The notes below the pieces were generated by a model. It was given only the letters and a program-made list of their open reading frames with translations. It made no database searches and was not told the DNA's origin. Positions 28,092-37,009 of a stretch of DNA of 64,000 nt are shown here, piece after piece. Numbering within the stretch: position 1 is the first letter of the stretch; each line of letters opens with the position of its first letter. Made by a program: the position numbers and the translations under genes. This stretch comes from Pseudomonas sp. DY-1. Its GTDB lineage: Bacteria > Pseudomonadota > Gammaproteobacteria > Pseudomonadales > Pseudomonadaceae. The stretch covers positions 5,742,001 through 5,806,000 of the forward strand of contig NZ_CP032616.1 of assembly GCF_003626975.1 (NCBI RefSeq), read 5' to 3'.

Positions 28092-30742
28092 GGGCATTCC
28101 CCCGCGGCGGGTTCGGCGATCGGGGTCAGGGTCAGGTGCGCCGGCGCCAGTTGCAGCAGTTCATGGGGGCTGCAAGAGAGCACCTGGGCCTGGGGCCGGG
28201 GAGCAGAGGGCAAGGCGGCGTTGCTGTCGTTGCCGGGGGCGAGCAGGCCCAGGGCGCTGACCCGGCACCAGAGCACCCCCGTTACATTCTGCGCCCGGCC
28301 TTCGATGCGGCTGGCGTATTCGGGCTCGCCCAGTTGTCGCGCCTGGAGGCCGAACAGGCCGCTGCGCTCGTCGGCGACCACCCCGGTCAGGCCCAGGGAA
28401 GCGCGCAGGGCGTTCTCCACATCCTCCTGGCGATAACGCGGATCGCGGGCGTAGCTGAGGTCGACGAATACATGGCGCAGACGGGCCTGTTGCACCACCA
28501 GCGGAAAACGATCCGGCCCCCTGCAGCGCTGCGCATGGGCCAGGGTGGCCTGTATCGCGGTGAACTCGGCCTCGCGCCCTGCGGCCAGCAGCACCCGCAG
28601 GATTACCGCCGGTACACCCTCATGCAGGTCCCAGGCTGCGGCTGCGCGGACCACGCCGGGAAGGGCCAGGGTTTCGCTCTCGTAGTCACGGATGCTGACC
28701 AGCCTTCCCAGGCTCTGCACCTTGCCAGGTGCCGCCTCGCGCGCCTTGTAGCCCGGTTCAGGGTCGGCGCCACCGGAGACGATGCCGGCCAGGGAAACCT
28801 TGTCGAATCCTGCCGGTCGCTCGCCTGCGGTCGGCGTGGCGCCCGGCTTGATCGGCCCGCGTGCGCCGACGCCGCTGCGAAAGCGCGCCACCACGTTCTT
28901 CAGACCGGAGGGCAGCCGGGCGCCGGACTCACCATCGCCGAACTGTACAAAGCTGCGGCCCTCGGCGTCTTCGCGGACGATGTAGATCGGCTCCGCCGCC
29001 GCGCGACCATGGAAGCTGTCCACCCGGTTCCACAGACGCCCTTCGACCCAGATTTCCAGCTCCGGGGTGTGGGGTGGCACCGCCCCGGCGGAAAGGAAGT
29101 AGGTGAGTGGCGCCTTGGGCAACGGGAAGGTCTGCCATGGTTGGCGATGGTCGCCGTTACCCAGCACGGCCTCGTGTTCTGCCTTGCCCTGGGAGGCATC
29201 GACAAGGTTGCCATGGACCGTTACCCGTGGTTCGGCTTCATCGAAGTCGGCGCGGGTGAAGGGCGTGGGTGGACGGTCGAAGTTCAGCAACCAGGGGCGC
29301 GCCACATCCGGTGTCGGCGTGGGGAAGCTGGCGGGGCTGCTGGTACAGGTCAGCTCGACGCTGCGTCCATCGGGATGGCTGAGGTACAGCCTGCGTCCGG
29401 CCAGCGCCCGTGCGTGGTTGGCGGTGCCGTAGAAGAACAGGGCGCCGGTGCCGTTGGCATAGCCGCTGGAGGCGGGCGTGGAAACCGGCTTGAGGGCGAG
29501 GGCCGGGCTGGTGACTTCGCGGATCAGGAAGTCGCGGATATCGCTCCAGGGCGAGCCACTCATGGCATGGCGAATCAGTGGCTGGTCCAGAGTCAGCAGG
29601 CTGCTGGGGCCGATGAGATTGCCGAAGCCGAGGGTGGCTGAACGCACCGCCAGCACTTTGCGCACCAGCGACAGCGGTACCTGGCCGGTGACGCCGCTTT
29701 TTGCCACGCGCACCTGCACCACGAGATGCATGCCAGGGCGCAGGTCGCTGACTTCGGCATCCAGCGCAAGGAGGTTGGCCGGAAGTGCGATGGATGCACT
29801 GGTGTTGGTGCAATCGTGGGGGTAGAGGTGGCGTTGGAAGCCTGTATCGGATTCAAGGGCGCCGACGATTTCGCTGCCGCTCTTGCGGCTGGTGATGGTC
29901 TTGGCCGGCGCATTGTGGCCGAAGTGACGGAAGCTGCGGCCGATCCGGAAGGCCGCCACCGGCTGGCTCCGGCTGTGTTGCAACGGAGCGTCGATTTCCA
30001 CGATCACCCGGCCGAGCAGGCGGGTGACGGTCTTGACCTTGACCTGTTGCGGCGCCTGCTGCGTGGTGAGGGTTGAGCCGCTGGAGGTCCAGCCCGGCTC
30101 CGGCGGCATCAGCAGCAATGAATCGCCGGGTTTGAGCTCGAAGGCGACGAGGCTGGCGCTATCGCTGGCATTGCCGACACTGTGCAGCTCGAAACGGGTG
30201 GCGCCGGCGGCAAGGCTGGCGGCATAGGAGCGTGGGCGGTAGAGGTTGAAACGGCCCAGGTGCGGCCAGGCGAGCAGTTCGACGTCGGTCTGGAAGTCCG
30301 CTGGCGTGGCCAGGCCCTGCAATTCGGCCTTGACCGGGAATCCCGCACGCAAGGTCAGGGGCCGTTCACCGCGTACCTCGAAAGCCAGCGTGGCGCGACC
30401 GCCGATTCCCGGTGCCAGGCGATAGCCGGTCAGGCGTACCAGTTCGGCGATGCTTTCACGCCAGGCCGCGGTACGCAGGTAGGCCTCATTGGCGTAGTGC
30501 TCCTGGTAGAAGCTGAGGATGTCACCGAGGATCGCCGCACCCTGGAGCAGGGCAATGCCGGGGTCGTCAGCTTCGCGATGAGTCCAGGCGGCCAGCTCCG
30601 GCGCGGCGTCCAGGGAGCGGGTCATGGCTTCCAGGAAGTCGGCGTAGCGCCCGATGCGGTAAGCGATACGCGGCAGGCCCGGCCGATTGTCGGCGTGTCG
30701 GGGGAACACGAAGGGATCAGTGATCAGCGGATTGCAGGGCAT
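28088..30742 (-). CDS. Putative baseplate assembly protein J-like (second of two)
   Basis: 884 residues. Landmarks are the N-terminal MTRSLDAAPELAAWTHREADDPGIALLQGAA region with 'LGDILSFYQEHYANEAYLRTA', and the C-terminal LGRLVSIRDYESETLALPGV and VLRVLLAAGREAEF, typical of the eCIS 'putative baseplate assembly protein' group related to P2 gpJ. Such proteins form the ring that surrounds the central spike. The central 400 residues are a beta-rich insertion. It shares a 1-bp stop/start overlap with the upstream paralogue and ATGA overlap with the downstream gpI-like gene. Confidence 0.75.
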   Translation of the reverse strand: MPCNPLITDPFVFPRHADNRPGLPRIAYRIGRYADFLEAMTRSLDAAPELAAWTHREADDPGIALLQGAAILGDILSFYQEHYANEAYLRTAAWRESIAELVRLTGYRLAPGIGGRATLAFEVRGERPLTLRAGFPVKAELQGLATPADFQTDVELLAWPHLGRFNLYRPRSYAASLAAGATRFELHSVGNASDSASLVAFELKPGDSLLLMPPEPGWTSSGSTLTTQQAPQQVKVKTVTRLLGRVIVEIDAPLQHSRSQPVAAFRIGRSFRHFGHNAPAKTITSRKSGSEIVGALESDTGFQRHLYPHDCTNTSASIALPANLLALDAEVSDLRPGMHLVVQVRVAKSGVTGQVPLSLVRKVLAVRSATLGFGNLIGPSSLLTLDQPLIRHAMSGSPWSDIRDFLIREVTSPALALKPVSTPASSGYANGTGALFFYGTANHARALAGRRLYLSHPDGRSVELTCTSSPASFPTPTPDVARPWLLNFDRPPTPFTRADFDEAEPRVTVHGNLVDASQGKAEHEAVLGNGDHRQPWQTFPLPKAPLTYFLSAGAVPPHTPELEIWVEGRLWNRVDSFHGRAAAEPIYIVREDAEGRSFVQFGDGESGARLPSGLKNVVARFRSGVGARGPIKPGATPTAGERPAGFDKVSLAGIVSGGADPEPGYKAREAAPGKVQSLGRLVSIRDYESETLALPGVVRAAAAWDLHEGVPAVILRVLLAAGREAEFTAIQATLAHAQRCRGPDRFPLVVQQARLRHVFVDLSYARDPRYRQEDVENALRASLGLTGVVADERSGLFGLQARQLGEPEYASRIEGRAQNVTGVLWCRVSALGLLAPGNDSNAALPSAPRPQAQVLSCSPHELLQLAPAHLTLTPIAEPAAGECP

Positions 30743-33303
30743 CAGCGTCTCCCTCCCTGGATCTCGAAGCGGATCAGCCCGCGTTCGAGGTGGTCCGGGT
30801 CATTGGCCAGCAACAGGGTTTCGTCGAAGCCGATCTCCAGTACCGGCGCTCCGGGCAGACCGGGCAGTGGTGCGGAGAAGCGCTTCATGCTCAGGCTGAC
30901 CAGGTGGCGGATGCCGGCGATGCGCTGCAGGCGGCCTTCGATCATGCTGCGGTGCAGGGACTGCCCGAAGGTCCATTGGTCCGGGTGGAAGAATCCGGGA
31001 CGGCCGTCGGCGGTCCAGCCGTCGGAGAACTCCTGCTCCAGCTCGTAGCGCAGGTCTTCGCGCCAGTAGGCATCGCCGGCGCAGACCACCACGCGGATAT
31101 CCAGCGGCACATAGCGCGGAGGCCGCAGTTCGATGTCCTCGCCTATCAGGCGCACCGCTTCCAAGTGGTCAGCCACGCGTGAGCGCAGTTCATTCCACAG
31201 AGTCTCCGAGCGCTCGTCGCCCAGAGCGGTGAAACCGGCGGGGTCCATGGCGATGCGCACGGTACGCCAGCTCCCGGTCCAGGCGTAGCGCGCCACGGCA
31301 CGAGACACACCGGAAACTTCCTCGGCGCGCCTGACGTAATCGGCAAGGGTTACTGCCCGCAACTGGCGTGCGCGGAAAGCCTCCGGGGCGTTGCGGCGGA
31401 TTCGTTCGACCGGTTCCGGATCGCGTCCGTCGCCGACGTCGAAGGGATTGGTGGCCGCCACTAGCGCCCCATTCAGGGCACCGGTGAGGGGCTGCAGGTT
31501 GACCAGCTGATCGGCACCGATGTTGCCGGGGTGACCGCCGCCGACCTGGTACTCGGCATGCACCACCGCACCGGCTGGCAACAATCGGCCGTTGGCTCCA
31601 TTACCGAAGCGCAGCTGGCTGCGCCGGTGCTCGTCGGTCTCGACCATGAAATGGTCGCCGTTCTCCGCCGAGTCGTCGCTGTGCACCAGGCTCTCTACCT
31701 CGTCCCAGTCTTCCCGGGCGCCGCCCGGGCTTTCCACCTGCAGCCAGAGCGTCGAACGGGCCGGTTCCTCTCCCGTTGGCGCGCCACCCCGGGGCGGCGG
31801 CAGGTAGGCCAGCGGGCCGTCGTCCGGCAGTTCGGCCAGCACCCAGTCACGGCCGTCGCCATGGCGGTCGAGACGCTGGTAGTGGCGATGACGCAGGCCG
31901 GGGATATCGCTGGGCAACAGGCTACCGGGTTCGCGGAATTGCACCCGCAGTGGCTGCCCTTCGTATACCGGCAGCAGGTTGCCACGGAACACCGAGATGT
32001 CCTCCACTGCGACGGGCGGAGGGCCGGGGCAGAACGTGGTGAAAGCGAAGTCGTGGCGCAGGGCATCTTCCTCGCGCCAGCTCACCCTCAGCATCCAGGT
32101 GCCAGTCAGCGGATCGAAGCGGCTTTCGGCGGCGCCGCCATCGAGGTCGTTGCCCGGCAGCAGGCGCAGCAGTTGCCGTTTCGCGGGGTTGCGTCCGGGT
32201 ACCTGGCCGGTCAGCGGGTTCAACCGTTCCTCGATCAGCAACTCACGCCAGCGGCCCTGGCGCACCAGATCACGCAGGGCCTCGACCTCGGCCTGGGAAG
32301 CCAGGGGCGGCTCGGGCACCAGGTCGGCGGCGGTGCTGCCGGCGGCGAGAGCAGGTTGGGCGTTGCCCCAGGTGTAGAGGCGCAGACGGTTCAGGCGTGG
32401 GTCCAGGTACTGGCGACGCGACGGCTCCAGGCGGCGCTGGCGGCTGGCGAAGAACACCGCGTCGGCGTTGGGTGGAGCATCGCCGGTCCAGGTCACCAGC
32501 TCCTGGTCGTCCAGGCTGAAGGGGGACTGGCCGGCGACCACTTCCAGGGCCAGCCAGGTACTGGCCTGGTTACCTTCGTGGAGGTGGTAATCCATAAGGC
32601 GTGCATGGCGGGCCAGGGTCACGCGCTTGCGGCTGGTAGCCAGGTAGGCCTCGGCCATCACCCGGTCCTGGAAGTCGCTGAGTTCGTCGGCGGCGGCGGC
32701 GAACAGGCCGATCAGCACCTGATCCAGGTCGGCTTCGCTGGTGCTGGCCCAGCCCGGTACACGCTCGGCCATGGCGACCATCAGGGTATGGCGGAAGGAG
32801 TCGTAGTCCTTGGCCAGATAGTCAATCGCCGGATTGGGTGCCGGCGGCCGCCCGCCCTGTGGCGGGGCGCAGTCGTTGGTGAAGCAGCCAGGACGAAAGC
32901 GGAAGCCGATGGCACTGAAGAACGGGTCGATCAATGCGGCGTCCCAGACCAGCTCCAGTCGGTACGTGGAGTAATCGCCCACGGGCGCTATGCGCAGGGA
33001 CAGGCGCGTGGCATCGAGCGGTGTTACGGCGATGACCTGCACCTGGCCGCTGGCATTGCCGGCCACCACCCGACTACCGCCGCGAACGCGGAATACCTGG
33101 CGGGCGCGTGCCGGATCGCCGCCGATGTCGGCGACGATCGCGGCCAGGTGCAGGCCGTTGAAGAAGTGCAGCTCCAGGTCCGCGTGGCCAGGGGCGGGAC
33201 CTGGCGGGAGGCTCACCAGCGCCAGTTTCAGACCGTCGAGACCGTGGCTCTGCAACTGGTCGGCGCGCTCGTCGACCAGGTCGGGGAACTTGATAGCGGC
33301 CAT
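30742..33303 (-). CDS. Putative baseplate assembly protein J-like (first of two)
   Basis: 853 residues. The central and C-terminal parts hold the gpJ landmarks: YLAKDYDSFRHTLMVAMAERVPGW, DELSDFQDRVMAEAYLATSRKR, and later VQVSGGHPGN-like GGGHPGNIGADQLVNLQPL followed by FRARQLRAVTLADYVRRAEEVSGVSRAVARY. It forms part of the baseplate wedge. Two J-type proteins of similar size in tandem is a layout known in eCIS clusters of the Streptomyces/Algoriphagus-like groups. It lies 12 bp downstream of the gp25 gene. Confidence 0.75.
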   Translation of the reverse strand: MAAIKFPDLVDERADQLQSHGLDGLKLALVSLPPGPAPGHADLELHFFNGLHLAAIVADIGGDPARARQVFRVRGGSRVVAGNASGQVQVIAVTPLDATRLSLRIAPVGDYSTYRLELVWDAALIDPFFSAIGFRFRPGCFTNDCAPPQGGRPPAPNPAIDYLAKDYDSFRHTLMVAMAERVPGWASTSEADLDQVLIGLFAAAADELSDFQDRVMAEAYLATSRKRVTLARHARLMDYHLHEGNQASTWLALEVVAGQSPFSLDDQELVTWTGDAPPNADAVFFASRQRRLEPSRRQYLDPRLNRLRLYTWGNAQPALAAGSTAADLVPEPPLASQAEVEALRDLVRQGRWRELLIEERLNPLTGQVPGRNPAKRQLLRLLPGNDLDGGAAESRFDPLTGTWMLRVSWREEDALRHDFAFTTFCPGPPPVAVEDISVFRGNLLPVYEGQPLRVQFREPGSLLPSDIPGLRHRHYQRLDRHGDGRDWVLAELPDDGPLAYLPPPRGGAPTGEEPARSTLWLQVESPGGAREDWDEVESLVHSDDSAENGDHFMVETDEHRRSQLRFGNGANGRLLPAGAVVHAEYQVGGGHPGNIGADQLVNLQPLTGALNGALVAATNPFDVGDGRDPEPVERIRRNAPEAFRARQLRAVTLADYVRRAEEVSGVSRAVARYAWTGSWRTVRIAMDPAGFTALGDERSETLWNELRSRVADHLEAVRLIGEDIELRPPRYVPLDIRVVVCAGDAYWREDLRYELEQEFSDGWTADGRPGFFHPDQWTFGQSLHRSMIEGRLQRIAGIRHLVSLSMKRFSAPLPGLPGAPVLEIGFDETLLLANDPDHLERGLIRFEIQGGRR

Positions 33304-33315
33304 GCTGGGCTATCC

Positions 33316-33708
33316 CTAGCGCGAGCTGCGCTGGAACTTGATGACGCGCGAGTCCGGGCTGCCCGCGGGTCGGTACTTGAGGGTCACTTCCAGAGTGGCG
33401 GCGGCGTCATCCCAGATCACGTCGACCATTTCCACCGTCAGCCGGTGTCCCAGCCAGCGGGTCAGGCCGTTGGTGATACGCGCCTTGACCACCCCGCGAA
33501 GTGCCTCGGAGGAAGGTTCGAATACCAGCTTGCGCACGCCGCCGCCGAATTCCGGCAGGAACAGGCGCTCGGCCGGGCTGGTCAGCAGCAATTGCAGCAG
33601 CTCGTCATGCACATGGGCGTCGTCGTTCGCCGGGGCGACGCTGCGGCCGTCGTCTCCGATGCGGAAGGGGAAGGCCAGGTGCCGTCCATTGGAAAGTGCC
33701 ATGCTCAT
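33316..33708 (-). CDS. gp25/GPW-like baseplate wedge protein
   Basis: 130 residues from ATG 33708, which forms an ATGA overlap with the PAAR-like gene; a second ATG two codons in (33702) is better spaced from AAAGGG and could be used. The core LPEFGGGVRKLVFEPSSEALRGVVKARITNGLTRWLGHRL matches the T4 gp25/P2 gpW family, a conserved lysozyme-like wedge subunit that nucleates the sheath. The preceding DDAHVHDELLQLLLTSPAERLF is also typical. Length is normal. Confidence 0.85.
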   Translation of the reverse strand: MSMALSNGRHLAFPFRIGDDGRSVAPANDDAHVHDELLQLLLTSPAERLFLPEFGGGVRKLVFEPSSEALRGVVKARITNGLTRWLGHRLTVEMVDVIWDDAAATLEVTLKYRPAGSPDSRVIKFQRSSR

Positions 33709-34031
33709 ATCCCTTTGGCTTTCTGTTGGGTCTGCACCACCAGGGCGGTGCCCTGGGGCGCCTGCGCGGCATTGAGGCAGAGGCCGACGCTGTTCTGCAG
33801 CAGCACCGGCACATTGCGGATCGAGGTCTGGGTCGCCGCGCTCACCCAGCGAATCGAGACACAGGGTGAATAGGCGCCGGGCGTGAAGGGACAGCCGATG
33901 ATGGGATGGATGTCGGTCTGCAACAGCATGGGCGCGCCATCCACCAGCGCCTCGGTGTTGCTGGTGATCAACTGGGCCGTTCCACCGTGGGGGCACATCA
34001 CTGTGCTGCTGGTGGTGAGGATCGGGATCAT
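33705..34031 (-). CDS. PAAR-like spike-tip protein
   Basis: 108 residues, beginning MIPILTTSSTVMCPHGGTAQL with short beta strands and repeated small turns (LVDGAPMLLQTDI, IIGCPFTPGAYSPC). It sits directly between the spike gene and gp25 with ATGA overlaps on both sides, the usual place of the PAAR-like tip in phage-tail-like loci. Cys and His positions (CPHGG, GCPF, PC) could bind the metal that stabilises the cone. Identification rests on position and composition as much as on sequence. Confidence 0.6.
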   Translation of the reverse strand: MIPILTTSSTVMCPHGGTAQLITSNTEALVDGAPMLLQTDIHPIIGCPFTPGAYSPCVSIRWVSAATQTSIRNVPVLLQNSVGLCLNAAQAPQGTALVVQTQQKAKGI

Positions 34032-34615
34032 GTCGGCGGCACCCCGAAACTCATGGCGCCATTGACCAGGCTGACTCCGGCCAGGCCGACCTTGATCAGG
34101 CCGTTGTTCAGCGAAATGGTCTCGTTGCTCAGGCGGATCTCGCAGGCGCCGCAGGTGATGATGATTTCGCTGGCGGTGAGCGTGATGGTCTTGGCGATCA
34201 TCTCGTCGCCATGGCTGATGCGGACCTCGTTGGCCTCGTCATCCAGTACCACCTTGTGGCCCTGCTCGGAGACGATGACGCGCACACCGGCGCCCTTGGG
34301 CTCGGGGCGTTGGCCCTGGGCCCACCAGGCGCCCGACCAGATGGGGTTGTCCAGGTTGCCTGCCTCGAACTCGATCCAGACGCCCGAGCCCACCTTTGGC
34401 AGCAGCACCATGCCGTGGCCGTCTCCGGCGAATGGCGCGGCCGGCAAGGCCCAGCCGCACGGGTGTTCGCCGAGCACGCCGGGCACCGTGGCGCGGATGC
34501 GGCATTGGTCGTTGGGGTCGTCGATGTCGGTGACGGTACCTCGGTACTTGCCGAAGTAGCGCCTGACCGCGTGCTCGACCAGCCGTTCGACCGTGTGTTC
34601 CAGGAGTTGGTCCAT
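34028..34615 (-). CDS. Baseplate spike protein (gpV/VgrG gp5-like)
   Basis: 195 residues. Residues about 18-95 form an OB-fold typical of gp5/gpV (KYRGTVTDIDDPNDQCRIRATVPG, GHGMVLLPKVGSGVWIEFEAGNLDNPIWSGAWW). The remaining part (EQGHKVVLDDEANEVRISHGDE, KTITLTASEIIITCGA, SLNNGLIKV) has the alternating short strands of the triple-stranded beta-helix needle. The start codon directly follows the hub stop with no gap, and the stop overlaps the PAAR gene. This is the membrane-puncturing spike, without a lysozyme domain. Confidence 0.85.
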   Translation of the reverse strand: MDQLLEHTVERLVEHAVRRYFGKYRGTVTDIDDPNDQCRIRATVPGVLGEHPCGWALPAAPFAGDGHGMVLLPKVGSGVWIEFEAGNLDNPIWSGAWWAQGQRPEPKGAGVRVIVSEQGHKVVLDDEANEVRISHGDEMIAKTITLTASEIIITCGACEIRLSNETISLNNGLIKVGLAGVSLVNGAMSFGVPPT

Positions 34616-35761
34616 TCAGAAGATCCCCACGCTTGCCGAAATCGAAAGTTGCAGACCGCCGCCAAGGGCCTCGGCCACCGCCGCGCCGGACACTTCGGAA
34701 ACCGAATCGGCCTTGGCTTCGATTTCCTGGGTGTAGAGCGACGGCGTGATGCGGTGGACCACCTTGGTGAGCAGGTAGTCGCCGCTGTAGGGCGTCGCGC
34801 CGGCGTCGAGGCGCACCTTGCGATAGGGGCTCAGCACTGCGCCGTAGCAGCCCGGTATCACCTGGCTGGAAAGATGGAAGACGTAGCCGTTGCGCCGTGC
34901 CCGTGCGGTGGCGGCGGCAGTCGGGTCCTCGCTCGTGGCTTCGGCCGGGGGCAGCAGTCGCCGGGGGGTAAGGTCCACGGGCAGCGCCGGCAGGCTGCGC
35001 ATCAGGCCGAGGTCGGCGGCGCTGGTCTCGAAGTGGGTCACGCCCTGGTCATCCACCCGTAACACCTGGGCAATGGTGCGCTCACCACCTTCTGGGGCCT
35101 GGGTGACGCTGGCGTTGGCCAGGTTGCGGCCGTTGCCGATCATGACCAGTGGCGGCAGGTCCGCCGCGTCGGTCGGGTCGGCGAGGAAGCAGCCGATGCT
35201 GGCACCGCGTGTGTCGCCGGGCAGGACATAGGCGTGGCGATCGTTGGCCGTCGCCAATTCGCGCAGGAACTGCAGCACGGTACCGCGTCGGGTCGTGGTT
35301 TCGGGCGTTGCCTCGGTGCTGTCAATGCGCGTATCGGCAAGCTGGGTGAAGCGGCCGAACAGCTCTTGGGCAATGTCACTGGCACTGCGATGTTCGAATG
35401 GCGGTTCGGTTTCCTCGTCGCGGTTGAGGAAGGCGCTGTCGTCCCGCACCACCAGCGTTGCGGTACTGCGGCCCGGTTGCGAATCGAGCGCGGCATCGAT
35501 GCTCGTCAGTGGCCCGTCGATCAGGGGCGCGAAGCGTCCATTGCCGATGTCCAGTTCGACCCGCACGCGGGAGAAGGGCTCGCTGGTTTCTCCCGGCCAG
35601 TGCAGCCAGGCGCCGTTGGCGTCCAGGCATAGGACCATGCGCAGACGGGCTTCCCAGAACGCGTCCATCTCCTGGGTGACCTCGATCTCCTCGATCCGGC
35701 GCAATTGGTCTTCGTCGGCGGCGGTGTCGCCAAACCAGACGCGGAAGCGTTGCTCGGCCAT
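34616..35761 (-). CDS. Baseplate hub protein (phage late control gpD-like)
   Basis: 381 residues with the gpD/gp27-like pattern: RRIEEIEVTQEMDAFWEARL near residue 22, the barrel segment PLIDGPLTSIDAALDSQPG, and SDIAQELFGRF, followed by VLQFLRELATANDRHAYVLP. The hub forms the trimeric adaptor between tube and spike. In many systems hub and spike are one polypeptide (Afp8/VgrG); here they are separate adjacent genes. It follows the LysM-like gene by 2 bp. Confidence 0.8.
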   Translation of the reverse strand: MAEQRFRVWFGDTAADEDQLRRIEEIEVTQEMDAFWEARLRMVLCLDANGAWLHWPGETSEPFSRVRVELDIGNGRFAPLIDGPLTSIDAALDSQPGRSTATLVVRDDSAFLNRDEETEPPFEHRSASDIAQELFGRFTQLADTRIDSTEATPETTTRRGTVLQFLRELATANDRHAYVLPGDTRGASIGCFLADPTDAADLPPLVMIGNGRNLANASVTQAPEGGERTIAQVLRVDDQGVTHFETSAADLGLMRSLPALPVDLTPRRLLPPAEATSEDPTAAATARARRNGYVFHLSSQVIPGCYGAVLSPYRKVRLDAGATPYSGDYLLTKVVHRITPSLYTQEIEAKADSVSEVSGAAVAEALGGGLQLSISASVGIF

Positions 35762-35763
35762 GC

Positions 35764-36036
35764 TCAGCTCCTGGGCACCTGCAGGGTGTCGCCGGGGTTC
35801 TCTACCAGGCTGCGGCTGTCCAGGGCGCTGTTGGCATCGGCCACGTGCCAGAACTGCGTGGCATCGCCGCCGCCAGCGTGGGCCAGCAGGTCGAGGCGAT
35901 CACCGGCCTCGACCATCCGGGGCTCACCGCCGACGGGTGTCAGTCGGCGCAGTTTGAGGGCGAGTACTTTCTCGCCGGTTGATGTGCTGATTTCCACCGT
36001 GGCGACGCGGGCGTAGCGGGAGTTGGGCAGGAACAT
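35764..36036 (-). CDS. LysM-like/tail X baseplate adaptor
   Basis: 90 residues. The C-terminal half (VEAGDRLDLLAHAGGGDATQFWHVADAN ... PGDTLQVP) is a LysM-like fold of the type found in phage gpX/gp53 and eCIS Afp7. The N-terminal half (RYARVATVEISTSTGEKVLAL) is a short beta domain. These proteins glue the tube initiator to the hub. It lies between the CIS tube-initiator gene (40 bp) and the hub gene (2 bp). Confidence 0.7.
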   Translation of the reverse strand: MFLPNSRYARVATVEISTSTGEKVLALKLRRLTPVGGEPRMVEAGDRLDLLAHAGGGDATQFWHVADANSALDSRSLVENPGDTLQVPRS

Positions 36037-36076
36037 GACGGGCTCCTTCGATACCGCGACCAGGGGGCGGCAGGCA

Positions 36077-36745
36077 CTAGATGGGGATCAGCTCGACGAT
36101 CTGTTCAGCGGTGTTGGCCAGGTTGGCGATGGCCTGGGCTTCCTTGGCAAGGGTCGAGTACTCCAGGGCGCCCTTGGCCAGCACGTCGTCCGAGCAGTCG
36201 TCGACGGCGATGACGCTGAGGGTGATATCCACCTCGGCACGGGTCGGGTTGAGCAGCGCGTCGTACTCCAGTTCGGTGATGCCCATGGAGTCGATGGTCA
36301 CCGGAAGCACGCGGGTCAGGCCCCAGATGAACAGGATGCGCGGATACTTCTCGCGCGGAATCGGCTGGGCCGGGGCGTCGTCGCCACCACCGCCGAGGGC
36401 ATCGCCGATGGCGTCCAGGGCGGCGCCGATCAGGCCGGCCAGCTTGGCGCTGGGCAATACCATCTTCTCCAGTGCCGCCAGTTGTGGACCGATGCCGAAC
36501 AGTTCCGCCAGTACCTTGCCTTCATCGAGCATGTTGGCGGCGCTGAAGTGCGCCTTGAAGGTGATCTTCTCGAAGGTCTTCTCCCCGGCCTGGGCGGTTT
36601 CGCGCTGGGTAGCGCCGGTGGGGCGCGGTGGAATCTCCAGGGTGCGGGTGAGGGACTCGGGATTGAACTGGAAGATCACCACATTGGGGATTGGGCCGAT
36701 CAGGTCGGTGCCGTATTCGATCAGTGCGCCGCGAAGAAGGCTCAT
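36077..36745 (-). CDS. Contractile injection system tube-initiator protein
   Basis: 222 residues. The motif VVIFQFNPESLTRTLE near residue 22 followed by FEKITFKAHFSAANMLD is diagnostic of the 'CIS tube protein' N-terminal domain (Afp7-like, which caps the start of the tube). The C-terminal part has PREKYPRILFIWG and VLPVTIDSMGITELEYDALLNPTRAEVDITLSV, also typical. A Gly/Asp-rich linker (ALGGGGDDAPAQ) separates the two. In other systems the LysM part is fused at the C-terminus; here it is the next gene. Confidence 0.8.
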   Translation of the reverse strand: MSLLRGALIEYGTDLIGPIPNVVIFQFNPESLTRTLEIPPRPTGATQRETAQAGEKTFEKITFKAHFSAANMLDEGKVLAELFGIGPQLAALEKMVLPSAKLAGLIGAALDAIGDALGGGGDDAPAQPIPREKYPRILFIWGLTRVLPVTIDSMGITELEYDALLNPTRAEVDITLSVIAVDDCSDDVLAKGALEYSTLAKEAQAIANLANTAEQIVELIPI

Positions 36746-36993
36746 GGACGCTCTCCAGTGAGGCTCTGGGCTATCTGTCTGGCGATGCCGGTAGCCAGGT
36801 CACTCGCTTGGGCCGTGGCGCTGCTGGCGAGGTGTCCGGCATCCAGCTGCCGATGATTGCCGGTGTGCAGATGGCGCCCGGCCAGGGCTTCGGCCAGGGC
36901 CGGGCCCAGCGCGTGGGCAGCCGCTTCGGCAATCTCCGGCGGGATGCCGCGCAGGTCGAGTTCGAGGGACTCTATTCGCAGCTGTCTGCTCAT
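36742..36993 (-). CDS. Small helical eCIS protein of unknown role
   Basis: 83 residues from ATG 36993 (GGAGAG upstream). It starts SRQLRIESLELDLRGIPPEIAEAAAHALGPALAEAL and is otherwise Ala/His/Gln-rich and helical. No family recognised. It overlaps the tube-initiator start by 4 bp and lies 16 bp after the AAA+ stop, so it is translated with the structural genes. Similar small ORFs occur at this place in other eCIS clusters; a chaperone or assembly role is a guess. Confidence 0.6.
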   Translation of the reverse strand: MSRQLRIESLELDLRGIPPEIAEAAAHALGPALAEALAGRHLHTGNHRQLDAGHLASSATAQASDLATGIARQIAQSLTGERP

Positions 36994-37009
36994 GGCGCTC
37001 TCCGGAGAC

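Noticed and set aside
31531..33873. 780-codon plus-strand open frame
   Set aside because: It is antisense to the J-type baseplate, gp25 and neighbouring genes; long antisense frames are expected in high-GC coding DNA, and the composition (Gln/Gly/Arg/Val) matches no protein family.
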